Source: NS-12 sp045403215 (GTDB taxonomy: Bacteria > Nitrospirota > Nitrospiria > Nitrospirales > NS-4). Taken from it: DNA of 9,231 nt. Position numbers and translations under genes: made by a program. Under the pieces are notes generated by a model. That model saw only the letters and a list, made by a program, of their open reading frames with translations. It was not told where the DNA came from and searched no databases. Positions 1-6,087 of this stretch are shown piece by piece (the first letter of the stretch is position 1; every line of letters begins with the position of its first letter). The stretch lies in NCBI GenBank assembly GCA_045403215.1, contig JAXIOW010000147.1, forward strand, positions 1 to 9,231, written 5' to 3'.

Positions 1-1722
1 GGCATGACTGTAATTGGCGTCCAGTTCGGCGAAGGCAAAGTACATTTCATGCCGCACCCAGTGGGTCTCCACGGTGGCACCGATGCCCCCGTTCAGGTAG
101 GCATTGCCACAATAGCGGCAGTCTTGACGGTTGACCGTCTCATAACCGGCGTTGATCTTCCACGATGCGGGTTTGAACATAGAATCCATCGGTGACAGGG
201 ACACGATATCTCCCAGCTTGAAACGTTCCAGTCGTGTCTGGTCACGCCTGTTATAGTGACGGAAGCTGAAGCTGAGCAGCTCAATCTGCGCGCCCGGAGT
301 GTAGCCGATCTCTGGGTCCAGCAGGTCATGGTACCCGGCGCGCATGCTCAGCTCTTCAAAGAACTCGTCCTGCCGCCAGCCGGACCCAACACCGATTCGA
401 GAGGTCTTGTGCCCCAGTTCTGGCTGCTGGGCGAACGGAATGATAGTCAGATCGGCAGACTTCACCCGGAGGCCGCTCCTGGCTGCCAAGACACTCCGGT
501 TTTGCTCCTTGTAGTGCGTGGCCTGCTCTTCATCGGTCACGCTACGATACAGAAGGTAGTCGGACGCGACATCTAGGATGAGCGCCTGACGCTCAGGGGG
601 TAACTGCCCGAAGATCTCCGACCGAGCCGCCGTGGGTTCCTGCGCGATGCGGTCGACCCACCGTCGCTCTTCCTCTGAGAGTAGTTCGGCTCTTCGGAGA
701 ATGCGGGTAGTCCTCGATGGGCGATACACTACTTCTCCCAGAAAGTCTGGCTGTTGTGTGATCACGCGCACGGTATCGGCAGGAATCGTCCAAGCCACGA
801 ACTGATCGGTGAGGTGCAGCCGGGGATCGGCGACCTCCAGGAGGGACAGGATGTGGTCCGAGCAGTTCTCCTTGAAAAAGAAGTAATCGAAGTAGGCATT
901 CCCAAGCTCCCATGCATGCATGAGCATCCGCGTGATCTGCTCCAACGACAGGTTGAGACTGTATTCCCAGATATCCCGATTCTCGAAATCACGGTATTCC
1001 TGAACCTTAATGTAATAAGGGATGACCAGAAAATGGCCTTTGAACCCTCCTGTGATACCCAAGAACGCATAGGCAAGCCCACCTGCCGATCCGGGATCGG
1101 CAGCATAATTGATGGTATAAGCCAGCAGGCGGGTTTGCTCGGTCTGGCCTCTTGGGTCGATGCGTAAGAAGGTATGACCGAACATTGAGGCCGGATTGTT
1201 CATGAAGGCAGATGCGAAGACAAGAGTCACGGATTGTGGGTTCAGCTCGACAAGCCAGGACTGGAACAGTTTGCAGGCTTGCGGAGGCAAGCGGCGATCG
1301 TCGAAGGCAAGCTCCGATTTCAGCCAATGGTAGCGGGCCACGAACGCGCATTGCGCGGGCTGGCGGGACTGGCCGACGAACTCATCGGAGAAAAATTTGG
1401 CGAGGGTCGCCTCCAGTTCTGCCTGCGGGTCTGTCTTGCCAGTCGGAGCGAGAAAGAATCTGGGGTCGTCTACCTCGCTAATAAGGCCTCCGGGGAGGTT
1501 CTGCCGGTAATGGAGCAGCAGGTGCCAATAGCGCTGCTCGGAGAGCCGCGCCTCGTCTGCCCGCCGGATCAGTTCAGCAAGATAAGCGTCATCTTGGCCA
1601 TCGGCGGTTCCCACGGTCGTCAGGATCAGCAGGAGCGCCCAAAGACATTCTATGTATCTTCGCGGGAGAGTCGTGTGTAAAGCTGAAATGAGAGGCTCCC
1701 GGCGTTTGTGCCGGGAGCCCAT
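1..1722 (-). CDS. Exported DUF4105 / Lnb N-terminal-domain family protein (C-terminus beyond window)
   Basis: An uninterrupted minus-strand frame runs from ATG 1722 off the left edge (574 residues visible). Residues 26-40 are a hydrophobic export segment with an unusually long basic leader before it. Family marks follow: a Cys-aromatic-Arg-Tyr stretch (C125, R130-Y131), the NPASMFGHTFLRID block (176-189, H183) and YFDYFFFKENCSDH (277-290, C287). H183 and C287 are the conserved pair of the DUF4105 domain, which has a papain/NlpC-like fold. A second region has GHKTSRIGVG (437-446), followed by beta-rich sequence with a CxxC at 535-538. Some family members (Lnb of Bacteroides) are lipoprotein N-acyltransferases, but this longer proteobacterial-style architecture need not share that activity. 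It probably acts in the periplasm or outer membrane. ATG 1722 is the only ATG that keeps the export segment. It has no clear ribosome site and lies 7 bases after the DUF3015 stop, suggesting coupling. Family assignment is firm; function is unknown. Confidence 0.88.
   Translation of the reverse strand, partial: MGSRHKRREPLISALHTTLPRRYIECLWALLLILTTVGTADGQDDAYLAELIRRADEARLSEQRYWHLLLHYRQNLPGGLISEVDDPRFFLAPTGKTDPQAELEATLAKFFSDEFVGQSRQPAQCAFVARYHWLKSELAFDDRRLPPQACKLFQSWLVELNPQSVTLVFASAFMNNPASMFGHTFLRIDPRGQTEQTRLLAYTINYAADPGSAGGLAYAFLGITGGFKGHFLVIPYYIKVQEYRDFENRDIWEYSLNLSLEQITRMLMHAWELGNAYFDYFFFKENCSDHILSLLEVADPRLHLTDQFVAWTIPADTVRVITQQPDFLGEVVYRPSRTTRILRRAELLSEEERRWVDRIAQEPTAARSEIFGQLPPERQALILDVASDYLLYRSVTDEEQATHYKEQNRSVLAARSGLRVKSADLTIIPFAQQPELGHKTSRIGVGSGWRQDEFFEELSMRAGYHDLLDPEIGYTPGAQIELLSFSFRHYNRRDQTRLERFKLGDIVSLSPMDSMFKPASWKINAGYETVNRQDCRYCGNAYLNGGIGATVETHWVRHEMYFAFAELDANYSHA
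1694..1719 (-). terminator. Perfect 10-bp GC hairpin between or within the DUF3015 and DUF4105 genes
   Basis: GGCTCCCGGC (1694-1703) and GCCGGGAGCC (1710-1719) form a perfect stem with a 6-base loop. On the minus strand it follows the DUF3015 stop by about 10 bases and is followed by a T-richer but interrupted stretch (TCTCATTTCAGCTTT). It may be an intrinsic terminator or attenuator for DUF3015. It also lies at codons 2-10 of the downstream DUF4105 gene if that gene starts at 1722, so it could regulate read-through or translation. The T-tract is weak for a strong terminator. Confidence 0.6.
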
Positions 1723-1729
1723 GTGTTGA

Positions 1730-2251
1730 TCAGCGATTGGTGGAGAGTTGCGCGAGGACCGGATGATCAGCCATTACGGCGTTCAGCGCCTTGATCATGG
1801 CGGCTGGCGCGGTCTCCCCCGATTGGATCAGGGTGGTGTACTGCTCCTGCGTCAGCGCAAAGAAAGCGGGCTGTTGATCAGCCGGCACTCCCATCAGCGT
1901 AGCAAGAGAGGCAAGATGCTCACCTTGCCCCTGGGCCATCTCCTGGGCGAGGTTCTCGAAATTGATCTCCGCAAACATCGTGGCTTTATGTTCTGCTAGC
2001 CACTTACCGTCATTGGTGCAGCCCAACGTGCCGGAGGAGATCCCGAACGCCTGCCAGGGGAGGATCGTATTATTCGTTGTCGACATCAGCAGCTGTGGTC
2101 CGATGGTTTTCTGATGTTTATACTCCGCCCATGCGATCTTACCCAGCCCACACCCCGGACCTGTGTCAGGGTTCATGGCAGCCAAGGCCATGGTTGCAGA
2201 GAAGCAGACGAGCACCGCTGCTACTTGCAGGAGAACGAGTTTCCTTATCAT
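1730..2251 (-). CDS. Periplasmic DUF3015 family protein
   Basis: The product is 173 residues. Residues 1-25 are a signal peptide (basic IRK start, hydrophobic core, ALAA cleavage region). The mature part shows DUF3015 marks: GPGCGLGK near residues 31-38, a TTNNT then FGISSGTLGC segment, and a helical FENLAQEMAQGQGEHLASL stretch matching the family's conserved Gly-Glu region. The two mature cysteines could form a disulfide after export. ATG 2251 is chosen because AAGGAGGGG lies just before it and a promoter lies 80-108 bases upstream. A longer frame from 2359 would begin inside the -35 box and is rejected. The gene is the first of a likely pair with the DUF4105 gene 7 bases downstream. Function of DUF3015 is unknown; a periplasmic role is inferred from the signal peptide. 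Confidence 0.88.
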   Translation of the reverse strand: MIRKLVLLQVAAVLVCFSATMALAAMNPDTGPGCGLGKIAWAEYKHQKTIGPQLLMSTTNNTILPWQAFGISSGTLGCTNDGKWLAEHKATMFAEINFENLAQEMAQGQGEHLASLATLMGVPADQQPAFFALTQEQYTTLIQSGETAPAAMIKALNAVMADHPVLAQLSTNR

Positions 2252-2330
2252 AAGCCCCTCCTTTTGGTTGGATTGAAATCCCCACACAGACGAAGGTCGC
2301 GTCATGGTCAGTGAAACCACGGTGTGCGCG

Positions 2331-2359
2331 AGTATAGTCGTGTGGGATGAATCTGTCAA
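2331..2359 (-). promoter_or_regulatory. Sigma-70-type promoter of the DUF3015 gene
   Basis: Read on the minus strand: TTGACA (2359-2354), 17-base spacer, TATACT (2336-2331). This is a consensus -35, a 5/6 -10 and ideal spacing. Transcription would begin near 2324, giving a leader of about 73 bases before the Shine-Dalgarno sequence and ATG 2251. No operator-like repeat is obvious. Confidence 0.78.
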
Positions 2360-2588
2360 TCGGTGGGTCTATCTTTAATCCATCTTTGCAACAATCCATG
2401 CGCGAGATGCTGTTGAATCCCGCTGAAAGCTTGACAGCTTTGTGACCACGGACGCGCTGATCCCTCCAAGCTCGAAGAGTGTGAACTTCCATGGCTGTCT
2501 GAGGAGACCTTTCAAGTGTCCGGAAAAGTAGAATGTCCCTTTTCCCTGGCCTCGAGCCGCCTCCGTGGCGCCGCCTGGCGCTGCTCCC
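2360..2588. other. Intergenic stretch between the divergent DUF3015 and LysM genes
   Basis: No gene could be supported on either strand. The only structure seen is a small perfect inverted repeat, AAAGCT-TGAC-AGCTTT (2426-2441), with a TTGACA inside it (2431-2436) but no matching -10 at the right distance. Reading frames on both strands here lack a ribosome site and resemble no family I know. It could hold the lost 5' part of a longer LysM gene, but no coding continuity was found. Confidence 0.4.
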
Positions 2589-2819
2589 ATGTCAAAGACG
2601 CGGGGCCTCCCGTCAACGTCCATGGAGCCCCCTGACCGCCTTGACGAGCTGCAGGGCGGGCCTGCCTATCTCTACCATGAGGTCAAGCGGGGAGAGACCC
2701 TCCGCAGTATCGCCGAACGCTACAAGACCAACGAAAAGACCCTGCGTGAGCTCAACGACCTGCCCGCGAACGCCGGGGTCAAGCCCGGCGACCGCCTTAT
2801 CGTCGGCACGAAGCCTTAG
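2589..2819 (+). CDS. Small LysM-domain protein, possibly the remnant of a longer gene
   Basis: The product is 76 residues and almost all of it is one LysM domain (about 28-73): YHEVKRGETLRSIAERY, then a TNEKTLRELN helix and VKPGDRLIVG. LysM binds N-acetylglucosamine polymers such as peptidoglycan, usually as a module on exported hydrolases or lipoproteins. No signal peptide, membrane segment or catalytic domain is present. The frame opens at 2532 after a TAG. ATG 2589, GTG 2565 and ATG 2622 are all possible starts and none has a good ribosome site. The G/C-rich third positions from about 2640 onward look like true coding sequence. It is either a small cytoplasmic LysM protein or the 3' end of a truncated gene for an exported LysM protein. 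The domain call is secure; the start and whether the gene is active are not. Confidence 0.65.
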   Translation: MSKTRGLPSTSMEPPDRLDELQGGPAYLYHEVKRGETLRSIAERYKTNEKTLRELNDLPANAGVKPGDRLIVGTKP

Positions 2820-2922
2820 TAAATAGCGGCTCCACTGCGCTACCCTAACTGAAACTGATTCCCTCTCCGTCAGCCGCAAACGTATCCTTTTCGGAACGCT
2901 CCAGCCTTTGGCATCATTTGCA

Positions 2923-2951
2923 TTGACACGTCTTTTTAAGCGGTTTACTTT
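2923..2951 (+). promoter_or_regulatory. Probable promoter of the PEGA-like lipoprotein gene
   Basis: TTGACA at 2923-2928 is a perfect -35. The -10 is weaker: TACTTT (2946-2951, 17-base spacer) or TTTACT (2944-2949, 15-base spacer). The leader would be about 40 bases, ending in AAAGGAGG before ATG 2995. Confidence 0.5.
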
Positions 2952-2994
2952 AGCGACCACTACGCGGTAAATCTCCGCACGAAAGGAGGACATA

Positions 2995-3375
2995 ATGCAT
3001 AACTCGGCAGCGCTGTTGCTAATTGGGCTCCTCTTGGTTTCGATGTCACTAACGACCGGCTGTGCCACTATCTTTTCCAGCGACCCTGAAGTCATCAGCG
3101 TGACATCTGACCCTGCTGGTGCCAAATTCCAATATGGTCCATTTACTGGCACCACGCCTACATCAGTAGCTGTACCCAGAAAAGCTTTGAGTTCATTCGC
3201 CACCTTCCGCAAGGAAGGTTACGAGGAAAAAACTGTTCCTGTCATAACAGGTACTCAAGGTGTTATCTGGTGGGGTATTCTGTTTTGGCCTTCGCTTATT
3301 ATTGATTTTGTAACCGGCAATGCCTACAAGCTTGACCCGCCGGTGATTAACGTTGTACTTGATCCCAAGAAGTAA
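2995..3375 (+). CDS. Small PEGA-like lipoprotein
   Basis: The product is 126 residues. Residues 1-22 are a lipoprotein signal peptide ending LTTGC, so C23 would be lipidated. The -3 position is Thr, which is tolerated but not ideal. Residues about 33-80 resemble a PEGA-type beta domain: ISVTSDPAGAKF, GTTPTSVAVP, then a Phe-Arg-Lys-Glu-Gly-Tyr turn. Residues 90-105 form a Trp-rich hydrophobic patch, followed by a DFVTGNAYKLDP motif seen in many small envelope lipoproteins. AAAGGAGGA lies 5-6 bases before the ATG, so the start is firm. The gene has its own promoter and terminator, so it is probably monocistronic. Codon use is clearly less G/C-rich at third positions than in hppA or rel, which suggests later acquisition. 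Envelope location is well supported; function is unknown. Confidence 0.82.
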   Translation: MHNSAALLLIGLLLVSMSLTTGCATIFSSDPEVISVTSDPAGAKFQYGPFTGTTPTSVAVPRKALSSFATFRKEGYEEKTVPVITGTQGVIWWGILFWPSLIIDFVTGNAYKLDPPVINVVLDPKK

Positions 3376-3705
3376 GTGAGTCTTTGAGAGAAGAGAACGT
3401 ATTAGGGGGGAGAGGCAATCCCTCTCTTTCAGTGTAGGATGGTCCGAGCAGATATTGTAGGCGATTTGCGACTTCGGCAGGCGCAAGCTTCGTGACCGTT
3501 CCGGTGCGGCGCTCCTTGAGCTCGAGCTGGCATTCCTTTAAACCTTTCTCGCCGATTACCACCTGGTAGGGACAGCCGATCAGGTCGGCGTCGTTGAACT
3601 TCACACCTGGACGCTCGTTTCGATAATCCACAAGCACTTCGATCCCGCCTTCTCTAATTCCAAGGAAATGCTGAGGACAATCGCTTGAATCTCAAGGGGT
3701 GTCCC
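3347..3705 (-). pseudogene. proS: Remnant of proline--tRNA ligase, C-terminal anticodon-binding domain
   Basis: The minus strand encodes VDYRNERPGVKFNDADLIG, then CPYQVVIGEKGLKE, an LKERRTG segment and an APAEV segment. This is the C-terminal anticodon-binding domain of bacterial prolyl-tRNA synthetase, normally about 570 residues. Only about 90 residues remain and the catalytic domain is absent. The part before VDYR, a helix reading SLELEKAG, is in a different frame. The two frames join if one base is missing in the GGCGGGATC stretch near 3643-3649 (expected LEKAG-IEVLVDYR). Usually conserved positions have changed: Tyr for Asp before RNERPG, and Cys for Gly after LKE. Recognisable homology covers about 3446-3703. 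The frame stays open to 3347, past the usual C-terminus and into the lipoprotein gene. It has no start or promoter and is a dead fragment. An intact proS must exist elsewhere for viability. Confidence 0.82.
3410..3429 (+). terminator. Probable intrinsic terminator of the lipoprotein gene
   Basis: GAGAGG (3410-3415) pairs with CCTCTC (3421-3426) across the loop CAATC. Outer G-T wobbles extend the stem, and TTT follows. It lies 35 bases after the lipoprotein stop and points the right way. It also falls inside the open tail of the proS remnant, implying that tail is no longer native coding sequence. Confidence 0.55.
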
Positions 3706-3713
3706 TATACAAT
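3685..3713 (+). promoter_or_regulatory. Probable hppA promoter
   Basis: TTGAAT (3685-3690), 17-base spacer, TACAAT (3708-3713): 4/6 and 5/6 matches with ideal spacing. Transcription would start near 3720, giving a leader of about 60 bases and GGGGAAGGAG before ATG 3781. It lies within the broken 5' end of the proS remnant. Confidence 0.55.
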
Positions 3714-3780
3714 GAGCGGCCATTTCGTGGTCCACAGCCGGGACGCCTCCATCGTTCCATAGGGGAAGGAGCGCGTTTGC

Positions 3781-5826
3781 ATGGATCGAAGCACCGGGGT
3801 TGTGCTGTTTGCCGTCGTGGCCGCGTTTGTCGGGATCGCGTACGGGGCCTATTTGATCCAATGGATCCTGAAGTTGCAGGAAGGATCCGAGAAGATGAAG
3901 GCCATAGCCAAGGCCATCCAGGAAGGGGCCAATGCCTACCTGAACCGCCAGTACACAGCGGTCGCCTACGTGGCCGCGGGGCTGTTTGTGGTGCTGTGGG
4001 CGGCCGGGTTCTGGTCCAGCAAGTTCGGGTTGCTGACGGCAGTCGGGTTCCTGATCGGCGCGGTGGCCTCCGCCTCGGCCGGGTACGTCGGCATGAAGAT
4101 CGCCGTGCGGGCGAACGTCAGGACCGCCCAGGCGGCGCACAGCGGCCTCAATGCGGCCCTGCAGGTGGCGTTCAAGGGCGGTGCGGTGACGGGGCTGCTT
4201 TTGATCGGCCTGGGGCTGTTCGCCGTCGCCGGCTTCTACTACGTGGCGTCGGCCATCTCGGGTCCCGACAAGGCGATGCACGCACTGCTCTCCCTGGGGT
4301 TTGGCGGGAGCCTGATCTCGGTCTTTGCGCGCGTCGGCGGCGGGATCTTCACGAAGGCGGCCGACGTGGGCGCGGACCTGGTCGGTAAGGTCGAGGCGGG
4401 CATCCCTGAGGACGATCCGCGCAATCCCGCCGTGATCGCCGATAACGTCGGGGACAATGTCGGGGACTGCGCCGGCATGGCCGCCGACCTGTTCGAGACC
4501 TATGCGGTGACGACCGTCGCGGCGATGGTGCTCGGTTTCACCCTGTTCAAGGGCGCGCCCGAGCCGCTGGTCTACCCCCTGCTCCTGGGCGGCCTCACCA
4601 TTTTCGCGACGATCTTCGGCATCTGGTTCGTGAAGGTGAGTGAGGGCGGGGGCATCATGGGGGCGCTCTATAAAGGTCTGTTCTGGGCTGGCGGTATGGC
4701 GGCCATGGCGTTCTATCCGGCGACCGCCTGGCTGATGGACGGGGTGGGCCAGGTGAGCGCGGCCGCCTATTTCGGCTGCGCGTTGATCGGCCTGGCGGTC
4801 ACTCTCGCGCTGGTCTTCATCACCGACTACTACACGTCCAAGAGCTTCAGCCCGGTGCAGGAGATCGCCAAAGCCAGCGAGTCCGGGCACGCCACGAACA
4901 TCATCGCCGGGCTCGCGGTCGGCATGCAGGCGACGGCGTGGCCGGTCGTCGTGATCGGCGCGGCCATCATGGCCAGCTACGCGCTGGCGGGTCTCTACGG
5001 GGTGGCGGTGGCGGCGGTGTCCATGCTCTCGATGGCCGGCATCGTGGTCGCGATCGACGCCTTCGGCCCGATCACGGATAACGCCGGAGGGATCGCCGAG
5101 ATGGCGCACCTGGGCAAGGAGGTGCGGAACATCACGGACCCCTTGGACGCGGTCGGGAACACCACCAAGGCCGTCACGAAAGGCTACGCGATCGGGTCGG
5201 CCGCCCTGGCGGCTATCGTGTTGTTCGCCGAGTTCGCCCGGAAAGTGGCAGAGGTGCGCGGACATGGAGTCTCCAGCAGTTTCGATCTGTCGAACCCCCA
5301 GGTCCTGGTCGGGCTGTTCATCGGCGGCATGTTGCCGTACCTCTTTGCCTCGATGTGCATGAAGGCAGTGGGTGTCGCCGCCGGCGAAGTCGTCGGAGAA
5401 GTCCGCCGCCAGTTCCGCGAGATCAAGGGGATCATGGACGGCACCGGCAAGCCGGAATACGGGACCTGCGTGGATATCGTGACGAAGGCGGCGCTCCAGA
5501 AGATGATGGTGCCGGCTGCGATCCCCGTGCTCTCTCCCATTCTGGTGGGCTTCGTCCTCGGGCCGATCGCCCTTGGTGGCGTGCTGCTCGGGACGATCGT
5601 GACCGGGCTCTTCGTGGCCATCTCCATGACCAGCGGCGGCGGCGCGTGGGACAACGCCAAGAAGTACATCGAGGAGCAGGGGCGCAAGGGCACGGACACG
5701 CACAAGGCCGCTGTCACCGGTGACACGGTCGGCGACCCGTGCAAGGACACGGCGGGTCCCGCCATCAACCCGATGATCAAGGTCATCAACATCGTTGCGC
5801 TGCTGATCGTGTCGCTCATCGTCTGA
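3781..5826 (+). CDS. hppA: Membrane-bound proton-translocating pyrophosphatase, K+-independent type
   Basis: The product is 681 residues, full length for bacterial membrane PPases, with about 16 predicted membrane helices. It hydrolyses PPi in the cytoplasm and pumps H+ across the inner membrane. The active-site loops are intact: DVGADLVGKVEAG (195-207) with EDDPRNPAVIADNVGDNVGD (210-229), the DAFGPITDNAGG loop (426-437) and TGDTVGDPCKDTAGP (646-660). The GNTTK segment has Lys463 and Thr466. K+-dependent enzymes have Ala at the Lys position, so this is the K+-independent H+-pumping class. AAGGAG sits 9 bases before ATG 3781. It recovers energy from PPi released by biosynthesis, and possibly from ppGpp hydrolysis by the Rel protein downstream. 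It probably has its own promoter. A very long antisense frame through the gene is a codon-bias artefact. Confidence 0.97.
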   Translation: MDRSTGVVLFAVVAAFVGIAYGAYLIQWILKLQEGSEKMKAIAKAIQEGANAYLNRQYTAVAYVAAGLFVVLWAAGFWSSKFGLLTAVGFLIGAVASASAGYVGMKIAVRANVRTAQAAHSGLNAALQVAFKGGAVTGLLLIGLGLFAVAGFYYVASAISGPDKAMHALLSLGFGGSLISVFARVGGGIFTKAADVGADLVGKVEAGIPEDDPRNPAVIADNVGDNVGDCAGMAADLFETYAVTTVAAMVLGFTLFKGAPEPLVYPLLLGGLTIFATIFGIWFVKVSEGGGIMGALYKGLFWAGGMAAMAFYPATAWLMDGVGQVSAAAYFGCALIGLAVTLALVFITDYYTSKSFSPVQEIAKASESGHATNIIAGLAVGMQATAWPVVVIGAAIMASYALAGLYGVAVAAVSMLSMAGIVVAIDAFGPITDNAGGIAEMAHLGKEVRNITDPLDAVGNTTKAVTKGYAIGSAALAAIVLFAEFARKVAEVRGHGVSSSFDLSNPQVLVGLFIGGMLPYLFASMCMKAVGVAAGEVVGEVRRQFREIKGIMDGTGKPEYGTCVDIVTKAALQKMMVPAAIPVLSPILVGFVLGPIALGGVLLGTIVTGLFVAISMTSGGGAWDNAKKYIEEQGRKGTDTHKAAVTGDTVGDPCKDTAGPAINPMIKVINIVALLIVSLIV

Positions 5827-5836
5827 GCCCCCAGCC

Positions 5837-5866
5837 TTGACGGGCCTTTCCGCTCTGGGGTATGCT
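5837..5866 (+). promoter_or_regulatory. Probable promoter for pup and the downstream secreted-protein gene
   Basis: TTGACG (5837-5842), 18-base spacer, TATGCT (5861-5866), in the 60-base gap after hppA. The start would fall near 5873, giving a very short leader of about 14 bases that holds AAGGGAG before ATG 5887. The gap shows no convincing terminator, so read-through from hppA is also possible. Confidence 0.55.
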
Positions 5867-5886
5867 GGTTTGTGAAGGGAGAGTGC

Positions 5887-6087
5887 ATGGAAAAGCAGGA
5901 AAAAAAGACCGAGGCCAAGCGGGGCGGCCCGCAGCCCAAGGACGAGGCCAAGGCGAGCGCCAAGGTCGTCGAAGCGGGCAAGAAGCTCAAGGAAGACATG
6001 GACAAGCTCGTTGACGAGATCGACGACGTCCTGGAAGAGAACGCCGAGGAGTTCATCAAGAACTACGTGCAGAAGGGTGGTGAATGA
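5887..6087 (+). CDS. pup: Prokaryotic ubiquitin-like protein Pup
   Basis: The product is 66 residues. The C-terminal third (about 41-66: LVDEIDDVLEENAEEF, then YVQKGGE) matches actinobacterial Pup closely, including the helix that docks on the proteasomal ATPase and the Gly-Gly-Glx end. Residues 1-40 are Lys/Glu-rich and disordered-looking, as in Pup. PafA ligates the C-terminal glutamate to lysines of target proteins, which the Mpa-proteasome then degrades. The gene encodes Glu66 directly, so it should not need deamidation by Dop before ligation, unlike Mycobacterium Pup ending in Gln. ATG 5887 is preferred over GTG 5872 because AAGGGAG lies 5 bases before it and the GTG sits at the predicted transcription start. 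The stop overlaps the next ATG. No proteasome, ATPase, dop or pafA gene is in the window, although they are usually neighbours. Confidence 0.95.
   Translation: MEKQEKKTEAKRGGPQPKDEAKASAKVVEAGKKLKEDMDKLVDEIDDVLEENAEEFIKNYVQKGGE

Noticed and set aside
754..1680. Plus-strand and other-frame ORFs in the left third (754-1167, 1212-1481, 1234-1680).
   Set aside because: All lie opposite the continuous DUF4105 coding frame, which carries conserved motifs throughout.
2375..2623. An 82-codon minus-strand ORF in the gap upstream of the LysM gene.
   Set aside because: It has no recognisable motif and no ribosome site, and its start overlaps the LysM ORF. Not supported as a gene.
3601..5703. A 700-codon open frame on the minus strand, opposite hppA.
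   Set aside because: It is rich in His, Arg, Asp and Gly with no recognisable domain, exactly antisense to hppA. This is a codon-bias shadow. Only its last 35 or so codons overlap true proS remnant sequence.
5829..5860. CCCCAG and CTGGGG as a possible terminator after hppA.
   Set aside because: The 6-bp stem would have a loop of 20 bases, has no T-tract, and overlaps the predicted pup promoter.
5887..6087. Possibility that the small ORF is UBact rather than Pup.
   Set aside because: UBact proteins share only the general C-terminal tag idea. This one has the Pup-specific DEIDDVLEENAE helix and the YVQKGG ending.
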